Assembly (NCBI GenBank): GCA_017304275.1
Contig: JAFKKW010000495.1
Span: 1 to 5,111, forward strand
Length of the DNA: 5,111 nucleotides
Direction of reading: 5' to 3'
Source: Hyphomicrobiales bacterium
GTDB lineage: Bacteria; Pseudomonadota; Alphaproteobacteria; Rhizobiales; Hyphomicrobiaceae
In this document: positions 1 to 4,422 of the stretch, piece by piece
How the letters are laid out: each line of letters begins with the position of its first letter
Position numbering within the stretch: the stretch's first letter is position 1
Notes under the pieces: model-generated
The model's database searches: none
The model's input: only the letters and a program-made list of their open reading frames with translations
What the model was told of the DNA's origin: nothing
Made by a program: the position numbers and the translations under genes

Positions 1-24
1 CTTCGTTCTCCTCAACACCATGTA

Positions 25-41
25 GAACCGCATGGCGGTTC
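25..41. repeat. Perfect 7-bp inverted repeat with 3-nt loop
   Basis: GAACCGC, loop ATG, GCGGTTC forms a perfect short hairpin. It lies about 80 nt past the stop codon of the FabH-type gene on the minus strand. No run of T follows it on either strand, so it does not look like a classical intrinsic terminator. It could be a weak transcription end, an operator for a gene beyond the left edge, or chance in GC-rich DNA. Confidence 0.4.
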
Positions 42-73
42 CATATAGCACGGACGCGTTGGTCGGTTTGCGC

Positions 74-95
74 GCTTTGCATGTGCTTTGCATGT
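74..95. repeat. Tandem 11-bp direct repeat, two perfect copies
   Basis: GCTTTGCATGT occurs twice with no gap (74-84 and 85-95). The period is close to one helical turn, so both copies present the same face of the DNA, as paired protein-binding sites often do. The copies lie just beyond the stop of the FabH-type gene and upstream of a possible minus-strand gene off the left edge. Function is unknown; recent slippage duplication is an equally good explanation. Confidence 0.6.
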
Positions 96-119
96 AAGGC
101 TTTCCAACTGGAGCGTCCG

Positions 120-1103
120 CTAGACCTCGAGCACGAGCGCGCCGCCGGTCAGGCCGGCGCCGGCCGCCGACATAAGGACTCGCGCACCGGCCTGGAACGG
201 ACGCCGCTCCGCCGCGAGCGAGAGCGTGAGCGGGATCGTCGCCGCTGAGCTGTTGGCGTAGAGCGCCACCGACGACAGCATTTTTCCATCCGGAACGCCG
301 AGCTGCCGTTGCGCTGCGCCGATGATGCGCGCGTTCGCCTGATGCGGCACGAAATAGTCGATGTCGTCGATCGTAAGCGCCGCCCGCGCGAGCGCCTTGT
401 AAGAGGCGTCCGTCATCATCTTCACCGCGCGCGTGAATACCGCGCGCCCGTCCCTGATGTGCATCAGCGCTGCATCCGGTCCGAGTCCGTCGACGAACGG
501 CCTGCGGCTGCCGCCGGCCGGAATCTGGATCAGGTCGTAGGCCGACCCATCCGATGCCAGATGCGCGCCCCGCACGCCCGCTGTCGTCCGCTCCGAGGGA
601 GCGAGTAGAGCCGCCCCCGCGCCATCCCCGAACAGCACCGCGCTCACGGGGTCGTCGAGGTTGAGCCGCCGCGACAGGATGTTGGCCGCGATCACCAGCG
701 CAGGGGCGCGGGCCTGGCGCACGAAGGCGTCGGCAAACGTCAGCGCATAGAGAAAGCCGCCGCACGCGCCTGCCATGTCGATGGCGCCCGCTCCGGACGC
801 GCCGAGACGATGCGCGACCAGCGGTGCCGTAGGCGGCAGCAAGTGATCCGGCGTCGAGGTCGCGAGCACCAAAAGACCGATCGTGCGCCGGTCGATGCCG
901 GACCGATCGAGCGCCATCTCGCCGGCCCGGATCGCGAGGTCGGACAACGCCTCGTCCGGTGCCGCGAAGCGCCGCTCGGCGATCCCCGTGCGCCGCGCGG
1001 TCCAGCCCGGCTCGACCCCGAGACGCGCCTCGATTTCCGCATTTGTCACACGCCGCTCGGGCGCATAGTGTCCGAGCGCGAGAAGTGCCGAGTTCGATCC
1101 CAT
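120..1103 (-). CDS. FabH-type 3-ketoacyl-ACP synthase III (327 aa)
   Basis: This is a thiolase-fold condensing enzyme of the FabH family. FabH joins an acyl-CoA primer to malonyl-ACP to start fatty acid synthesis in the cytoplasm. The catalytic triad is complete: Cys114 in DMAGACGGF, His254 in FVPHQANARI and Asn284 in YANSSAATIP. Trp34 in GWTARRTGI and Arg259 in HQANARI match residues that contact CoA and ACP in E. coli FabH, and FGDGAGAA lies at 158-165. Length fits the family (E. coli 317 aa). I chose the ATG at 1101-1103 because the protein then begins like FabH and AGAGGGG sits just upstream; a GTG 30 nt further upstream is possible. There is no plsX beside it, unlike the usual plsX-fabH pair, so it may be an accessory copy with a different primer or role. 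The position of E. coli Arg151 appears to be Pro152 by eye alignment. Family assignment is firm; physiological role is open. Confidence 0.92.
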   Translation of the reverse strand: MGSNSALLALGHYAPERRVTNAEIEARLGVEPGWTARRTGIAERRFAAPDEALSDLAIRAGEMALDRSGIDRRTIGLLVLATSTPDHLLPPTAPLVAHRLGASGAGAIDMAGACGGFLYALTFADAFVRQARAPALVIAANILSRRLNLDDPVSAVLFGDGAGAALLAPSERTTAGVRGAHLASDGSAYDLIQIPAGGSRRPFVDGLGPDAALMHIRDGRAVFTRAVKMMTDASYKALARAALTIDDIDYFVPHQANARIIGAAQRQLGVPDGKMLSSVALYANSSAATIPLTLSLAAERRPFQAGARVLMSAAGAGLTGGALVLEV

Positions 1104-1112
1104 GTCCCCTCT
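1104..1112 (-). promoter_or_regulatory. Shine-Dalgarno site of the FabH-type gene
   Basis: On the minus strand AGAGGGG precedes the ATG at 1103 with a 2-nt gap after the last G; counted from the AGAGG core the spacing is 4 nt. It is the only purine-rich match near the two possible starts and supports the shorter protein. The spacing is on the short side. Confidence 0.55.
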
Positions 1113-1138
1113 ATAGGTGCAGGCGGCGCGCACACAAG
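1111..1138 (-). promoter_or_regulatory. Candidate promoter of the FabH-type gene
   Basis: On the minus strand CTTGTG (1138-1133), a 16-nt spacer and CTATAG (1116-1111) resemble the alphaproteobacterial housekeeping consensus CTTGAC-N16/17-CTATAT (4/6 and 5/6 matches). Transcription would then start within a few bases of the ATG, making the mRNA leaderless or nearly so. That conflicts with the Shine-Dalgarno-like sequence in the same place, so at most one of the two readings is likely to be functional. Confidence 0.3.
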
Positions 1139-1152
1139 GTCCAAATCACCTC

Positions 1153-1560
1153 ATGACTAAGCCGATCCTCCTGGTCGCCGCCGCGGCACTCGTCGACGTC
1201 GACAACCGCGTCCTGATTTCGAAACGTCCCGAAGGCAAGTCGCTCGCCGGCCTGTGGGAGTTTCCGGGTGGAAAGGTCGATCCGGGCGAGACGCCCGAGG
1301 AGGCGCTGCGCCGCGAGCTCGCCGAGGAGCTCGGCATCGACGTCTGCGAGACCTGCCTCGCGCCGTTCACGTTCGCGAGCCATACGTACATGGATTTCCA
1401 CCTTCTGATGCCGCTGTTCCTGTGCCGCAACTGGGAGGGCGAGGCGGAGCCGCGCGAGGGGCAGGAAATCGCCTGGGTACGCGCCAAGCGGTTGGCGGAC
1501 TATCCGATGCCGCCCGCCGATGCACCGCTCGTCCCGTGGCTGCGCGATTTGCTGGGGTAG
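1153..1560 (+). CDS. mutT: MutT, Nudix 8-oxo-dGTP diphosphatase (135 aa)
   Basis: MutT hydrolyses 8-oxo-dGTP to the monophosphate plus pyrophosphate, keeping oxidised guanine out of DNA. The Nudix box GX5EX7REUXEEXGU is perfect at residues 40-62, running from the second G of FPGG through ETPEEA and RREL to EELGI. The N-terminal RPEGKSLAGLWEFPGG and C-terminal PMPPADAPLVPWL are typical of alphaproteobacterial MutT, and length is close to E. coli (129 aa). Asp123 stands where E. coli MutT has Asn119, the residue that reads the oxidised base; this is an eye alignment. I chose the ATG at 1153 because the family starts directly at the first beta strand. An in-frame GTG at 1117 would add 12 unconserved residues and lies inside the divergent promoter region. 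AAGG at 1136-1139 is rather far away to act as its ribosome site. It is the first gene of a two-gene operon, divergent from the FabH-type gene. Confidence 0.9.
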   Translation: MTKPILLVAAAALVDVDNRVLISKRPEGKSLAGLWEFPGGKVDPGETPEEALRRELAEELGIDVCETCLAPFTFASHTYMDFHLLMPLFLCRNWEGEAEPREGQEIAWVRAKRLADYPMPPADAPLVPWLRDLLG

Positions 1561-1564
1561 AACG

Positions 1565-2074
1565 ATGCGCGTGCAATTGAGCCGAGGTCTCTGGCGACCG
1601 ATGACGGCAGCGGATCTCATCGACGTCGGGGCCATCGGCGACCGCGTGCATCTCAACTATCCAGAGGACGACGCGGTTTTTACAGAGCGCTTCGCGCTCT
1701 ATCCCGACGGCTGTGCCACCTTGGAGCTCGACGGCAAGCCGATGGCGTACGCGCTGACGCATCCCTGGCACTACGCCGAGCCGCCGGCCCTCAACGTCAT
1801 GCTCGGCGCACTGCCGGACGACCCGACGACCTACTACATCCACGACATCGCCATGCTGCCCGAGACGCGCGGCACGGGTGCCGGTTCGGCCATCGTCGAT
1901 GCCGTCATCGCCCACGCGGCGGAAACGGGCGTGCCCAACGTCTCTTTGGTTGCCGTGAATGGCTCCGTGCCATTCTGGAGCCGCTTCGGATTCGAGGTGA
2001 CGGAAGAGCCCAAGCTCGCCGCCAAGCTCCTGACCTATGACGCCGACGCCCGCTTCATGGTGCTCCGCCTCTAG
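1565..2074 (+). CDS. GNAT family N-acetyltransferase (169 aa)
   Basis: Members of this family transfer an acetyl group from acetyl-CoA to an amine on a small molecule or protein. Motif A is clear: strand YIHDIAMLPE (91-100) followed by the pyrophosphate-binding loop RGTGAG (102-107), which fits the Q/RxxGxG/A rule. Motif B is represented by VPFWSRFGFEV (135-145), the usual 'xxFYxxxGF' element with Trp in place of Tyr. The N-terminal part (about 11-80) is the variable acceptor-binding half, and the substrate cannot be read from it. The ATG at 1565 is 4 nt after the mutT stop and has GGGG (1554-1557) 7 nt upstream. A second ATG at 1601 would drop the first strand. The gene is probably co-transcribed and translationally coupled with mutT. 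It converges on the methyltransferase gene across the palindromic element. Confidence 0.85.
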   Translation: MRVQLSRGLWRPMTAADLIDVGAIGDRVHLNYPEDDAVFTERFALYPDGCATLELDGKPMAYALTHPWHYAEPPALNVMLGALPDDPTTYYIHDIAMLPETRGTGAGSAIVDAVIAHAAETGVPNVSLVAVNGSVPFWSRFGFEVTEEPKLAAKLLTYDADARFMVLRL

Positions 2075-2076
2075 AA

Positions 2077-2254
2077 GTCTTTCCAATTCTGATCGAACAG
2101 TGCAGCGCCCCCTCACCCGCACAGCGAGCGCTGCGCGACCTCTCCCCCTCCATGAGAAGCATGGCTCCGCCATGACGGGGGAAAGGTCGGAGGCGATTGC
2201 AAAACGCGTCCGGGTGAGGGGACCCTCCGTTGCTCCAATCAAAATCTGAAAGAC
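2077..2254. repeat. Long imperfect palindrome filling the convergent intergenic gap
   Basis: The outer arms 2077-2094 and 2237-2254 are inverted copies with 14 of 18 matches. Further in, CCCCTCACCCG (2109-2119) pairs perfectly with CGGGTGAGGGG (2211-2221), and GACCTCTCCCCC (2137-2148) pairs 11/12 with GGGGGAAAGGTC (2177-2188). The tip holds CATGGC-TCC-GCCATG (2160-2174), and the left side carries a small side hairpin CAGCG-AG-CGCTG (2122-2133). All are nested in the right order, so a transcript from either strand could fold into one long branched hairpin. It begins 2 nt after the GNAT stop and ends 1 nt before the methyltransferase stop. I associate the CCCCTCACCC motif with dispersed intergenic repeats of Hyphomicrobiales, which is recollection. 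It may also end transcription from both sides, although no T-run follows. Confidence 0.8.
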
Positions 2255-2255
2255 C

Positions 2256-3143
2256 CTAAAGCTTCCGCTCCGGCACGCCGAGCACGTCGGCAAGGCGCGC
2301 CTGGGCCGAGCCGGGCTTCAACGGCTTCTGCTGGCTCGCGTGCGGCGCCCAGGCCGTCAGCGTCAGGATCTCGAACGTGGCCGGGATGCGCCCGTCGGCA
2401 AGTCCGAACCGCTCCGCATAGATCGCCGCCGCCCGCATCAGGAGACCGCGCGTCACCGGCACGCGACGCCGCTCGGCCAGCATGTTGGAAGCGCCCATGC
2501 CTTTGATGTCGCGCATCAGCGCCAGCGGGTCGGCATAGGTCACGGTCACGGTGTCGGAATCGGCCACGGGAAGCGCGAAACCCGCCCGCTGCAGCAGCCC
2601 GCCGAGATCGCGCACATCCGCGAAGGGTGCCACGCGCGGAGAGGCGCCGCCCAGCATCTCGTCCTCGGCCATCAGCCAAGCCGCGCGCAGCTCCTGCAGC
2701 GTCCGCCCGCCGAGCAGCGCGGCGAGCAGCAGCCCGTCCGGCTTCAACGCCTGCCGGATCTGGATCAGCGTTCCCGGCAAGTCGTCGACGAGATGCAGCG
2801 AGAGCCCCGAGACGACGAGGTCGAGAGACTCCGGCTCGAACGGCAGCGCGTCGAGCGGTCCAAGCACGCGCGGGCCCGGCGCCTGCGCCAGCAACCGCTC
2901 GGCCGGATCGAACGACACCGGCTGCGCCACATTGGGGAGATCGCCAATTCGCCGCCCGACCACGCCGTGATGTGACCCGAGATCGACCGCCGACGAGAAA
3001 TCCCGACGCACGATCGCGAGCCGCTCCGCAAGGTCGTCCGCTACCCGCGCAAGCAGAAAATCGTGCGCGCCCGCGTTCGGAGCAGCCCGGTTGCGCCGTG
3101 TCGTGAGCAAGGCGCTGTCGAAAATGGGATGCGGTTCGGACAT
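2256..3143 (-). CDS. NDUFAF5-like SAM-dependent methyltransferase (295 aa)
   Basis: This is a class I SAM-fold protein close to NDUFAF5, the mitochondrial complex I assembly factor that, despite its fold, is known in humans to hydroxylate an arginine of NDUFS7. Motif I is AVDLGSHHG (52-60), followed by VSFDP (76-80), LDALPFEPESLDLVVS (98-112) and the LHLVDDLPG stretch (116-124). The family-specific C-terminal half is well kept: LLGGRTLQELR (143-153), GGASPRVAPF (165-174), LLQRAGF (183-189), RDIKGMGASN (211-220) and GRIPATFEI (251-259). Length fits the family. I chose the ATG at 3143, with AGG about 8 nt upstream, because the protein then begins like its relatives; an ATG at 3182 would add 13 residues but has no visible ribosome site. 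A likely role is complex I (NuoB) maturation, inferred from homology. It is divergent from comF and may also be annotated as a generic or BioC-like methyltransferase. Confidence 0.88.
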   Translation of the reverse strand: MSEPHPIFDSALLTTRRNRAAPNAGAHDFLLARVADDLAERLAIVRRDFSSAVDLGSHHGVVGRRIGDLPNVAQPVSFDPAERLLAQAPGPRVLGPLDALPFEPESLDLVVSGLSLHLVDDLPGTLIQIRQALKPDGLLLAALLGGRTLQELRAAWLMAEDEMLGGASPRVAPFADVRDLGGLLQRAGFALPVADSDTVTVTYADPLALMRDIKGMGASNMLAERRRVPVTRGLLMRAAAIYAERFGLADGRIPATFEILTLTAWAPHASQQKPLKPGSAQARLADVLGVPERKL

Positions 3144-3181
3144 CGGGAGCCTGGAAGCCCTTCGTTTGAGTGCGTCGGGCA

Positions 3182-3203
3182 TGATAACAAAAGCAGTCTA
3201 TCA
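3182..3203. promoter_or_regulatory. Inverted repeat in the divergent methyltransferase/comF promoter region
   Basis: TGATA (3182-3186) and TATCA (3199-3203) are inverted copies separated by 12 bp. They lie in the only AT-richer patch between the two divergent genes, so this is where one or both promoters should be. The shape fits a dimeric regulator site, but the half-sites are only 5 bp and could arise by chance. I could not assign convincing -35 and -10 elements here. Confidence 0.3.
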
Positions 3204-3220
3204 CACGCGAAAGAGGATCC

Positions 3221-3227
3221 GGGGAGG
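3221..3227 (+). promoter_or_regulatory. Ribosome binding site fixing the GTG start of comF
   Basis: GGGGAGG lies 8 nt before the GTG at 3236. It is the strongest Shine-Dalgarno match in the window and is the reason for accepting a GTG start although no ATG lies nearby in frame. Confidence 0.7.
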
Positions 3228-3235
3228 CCCCATCC

Positions 3236-4039
3236 GTGGCGGAGTGGAGCGGAAACGAGAGCGCTGAGGTGCCGCCCCCACCGGATAACGACGCGGGCCG
3301 GTTCCGCAAGGCATTCCGCGCGCTGTCCGATATCGTCATGCCGCCGGTTTGCCTGATCTGCCGCGCCCCGATCGCCGGCCACGATACCCTCTGTGCCCGC
3401 TGCTGGCGCGACATCGACTTCATTCGCCCGCCGCTGTGCGATCGTTTGGGACTCCCACTGCCCTATGCAACCGGAGGCACCATGATCTCCGCTGCAGCGG
3501 CAGCCGATCCGCCGCCGTACGACCGCGCCCGCGCCGTCGCGTCCTACGCGGGCTCCATGCGCACGCTCGTCCACGCGTTGAAGTTCCACGACCGCCACGA
3601 TGTGCGCCGCCTGCTGGGCAAGTGGCTCGTCGAGGCCGGTCGCGAGCTTGTGGCGGATGCCGAGATCGCCGTTCCCGTCCCGCTCGCGCGCCGCCGACTG
3701 TGGACGCGCCGCTTCAACCAGGCGGCCCTCCTCGCGGGCGAGGGGGCCCGCCTCACGGGGCTCCGCTACGAGCCGCTGCTCCTGGAACGTGTCCGCGCCA
3801 CCGAGAGCCAGGTGGGGCTCACGCGCGGCCAGCGGCACCGCAACGTGTCCGGTGCCTTCGCCGTGCCGTCGCGCAGGGAGGGGAGCGTGGCGGGGCGTAA
3901 GATCTTGCTCGTTGATGACGTTATTACCACCGGCTCGACGGTGGGCGCCTGCGCGCGGGCGCTTCGCCACGCCGGCGCGGCGCGGGTGGACGTGCTGGCG
4001 CTCGCGCTGGTCACCGATCATGCGCTCATTCCGTCCTGA
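3236..4039 (+). CDS. comF: ComF family phosphoribosyltransferase-like protein (267 aa)
   Basis: ComF proteins combine an N-terminal zinc ribbon with a type I phosphoribosyltransferase fold. In naturally competent bacteria they help bring single-stranded DNA into the cytoplasm; in other species their job is poorly known. The ribbon is visible as CLIC (39-42) and CARC (53-56). A single Cys68 follows in PPLCDRLGLPLP, where some ComF proteins have a further CxxC. Next come LVHALKFHDR (111-120), the PVPLARRRLWTRRFNQ block (147-162) and the PRPP-binding loop RKILLVDDVITTGST (221-235) with its acidic pair Asp227-Asp228. The first 30 residues are unconserved and charged. Length is slightly above the usual 230-250. 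It starts at GTG, behind a strong ribosome site. No other competence gene is in the window, so the symbol reflects family, not proven function. A role in DNA uptake or in nucleotide metabolism is possible. Confidence 0.9.
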   Translation: MAEWSGNESAEVPPPPDNDAGRFRKAFRALSDIVMPPVCLICRAPIAGHDTLCARCWRDIDFIRPPLCDRLGLPLPYATGGTMISAAAAADPPPYDRARAVASYAGSMRTLVHALKFHDRHDVRRLLGKWLVEAGRELVADAEIAVPVPLARRRLWTRRFNQAALLAGEGARLTGLRYEPLLLERVRATESQVGLTRGQRHRNVSGAFAVPSRREGSVAGRKILLVDDVITTGSTVGACARALRHAGAARVDVLALALVTDHALIPS

Positions 4040-4049
4040 ACGGCGCTAA

Positions 4050-4136
4050 ATGCCGGAAAAATACCGTGACATAAGGCATCGCTGCACTTTGCAGCAGCCG
4101 GCCGTCCGGCTACATTTCTGGCGCGGAACGGTCCGC
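4050..4136 (+). repeat. Cluster of four inverted repeats ahead of grxC
   Basis: Within the 114-nt gap between comF and grxC lie ATGCC...GGCAT (4050-4054 with 4075-4079), GCTGCA-CTT-TGCAGC (4081-4095), directly abutting AGCCGG-CCGT-CCGGCT (4096-4111), and GCGGA-ACGG-TCCGC (4123-4136). All stems are perfect. In RNA they could form a row of small hairpins behind the comF stop, possibly a transcription end, an mRNA processing site, or a structured grxC leader. There is no U-run after any of them. Confidence 0.5.
4088..4116 (+). promoter_or_regulatory. Weak candidate promoter for grxC
   Basis: TTTGCA (4088-4093), a 17-nt spacer and TACATT (4111-4116) each match the sigma-70 hexamers at 4 of 6 positions. 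Transcription from it would start near 4123 and give a leader of about 30 nt. The elements overlap the hairpins, so either the symmetry is regulatory or one of the two readings is accidental. Low certainty. Confidence 0.22.
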
Positions 4137-4153
4137 CGAGGACGCAGGGAGAC

Positions 4154-4417
4154 ATGGCCAAAGTCACGATCTACACCACGAGCCTTTGCCCGTATTGCCA
4201 CATGGCCAAGGAGTTGCTCCGGGCCAAATCCGTAACCTTCGATGAGGTGGATGTCACCGGCAAGGCGGCATTGCGCGCCGAGATGAGCGCCAAAGCCGGC
4301 GGCAGGCACACCGTGCCGCAGATCTGGATCGGCGAGCAGCACGTGGGCGGATGCGACGATCTGATGGGGCTCGAGCGGAGCGGCAAGCTCGATACGCTGC
4401 TGAGCGCGAGCACCTGA
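4154..4417 (+). CDS. grxC: Glutaredoxin 3, dithiol CPYC type (87 aa)
   Basis: This small cytoplasmic oxidoreductase uses glutathione to reduce protein disulfides and glutathionylated proteins. The redox site CPYC is at residues 12-15 after the first strand KVTIYTTSL. The glutathione-binding TVPQIWIG is at 53-60 with the cis-proline Pro55, and GGCDDL is at 65-70. The extra Cys67 in that last motif is also found in E. coli Grx3 (GrxC), and overall resemblance to that protein is strong across its whole length. The ATG at 4154 follows AGGGAG (4146-4151), and an alternative start is not needed. It lies 114 nt after comF, with hairpins and a weak possible promoter between, and 5 nt before a Nit-type amidase gene, with which it is probably co-transcribed. 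Confidence 0.95.
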   Translation: MAKVTIYTTSLCPYCHMAKELLRAKSVTFDEVDVTGKAALRAEMSAKAGGRHTVPQIWIGEQHVGGCDDLMGLERSGKLDTLLSAST

Positions 4418-4422
4418 ACTAT

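Larger units (their letters stand above)
1..119. other. Intergenic region downstream of the FabH-type gene
   Basis: I see no gene in this stretch. It holds a 7-bp hairpin (25-41) and a perfect tandem 11-bp repeat (74-95), listed separately. Read on the minus strand, bases 14 down to 8 give GAGGAGA followed by seven bases to the window edge. This looks like a Shine-Dalgarno site for a minus-strand gene whose start lies just outside the window. Read the same way, bases 48 down to 43 give CTATAT, which matches the alphaproteobacterial -10 consensus, but I find no good -35 element 16-18 nt upstream of it. If such a gene exists, this stretch is its promoter and leader. Confidence 0.45.

Noticed and set aside
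2037..2249. 70-codon plus-strand frame over the end of the GNAT gene and the palindrome
   Set aside because: It mostly translates the inverted repeat, has no convincing ribosome site, and has repeat-like composition.
2077..2254. CRISPR array or tRNA at the inverted-repeat region
   Set aside because: There is a single nested palindrome, not regularly spaced direct repeats, and no cloverleaf with the conserved tRNA loops.
1367..2293. 308-codon open frame on the minus strand opposite mutT and the GNAT gene
   Set aside because: Antisense to two real genes and running through the palindromic repeat; no conserved motif seen.
2239..3423. 394-codon open frame on the minus strand overlapping the methyltransferase
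   Set aside because: It runs in another frame of the same strand as the methyltransferase, is extremely rich in Arg, Ala and Gly, and shows no domain; this is typical shadow coding in GC-rich DNA. The methyltransferase frame has clear family motifs.
3041..4021. 326-codon open frame on the minus strand opposite comF
   Set aside because: Antisense to a well-supported comF gene, with low-complexity composition and no recognisable motif.
4050..4235. 61-codon plus-strand frame in the comF-grxC gap running into grxC
   Set aside because: No ribosome site, out of frame with grxC, and its sequence is the hairpin cluster; a regulatory leader peptide cannot be excluded, but nothing supports it.
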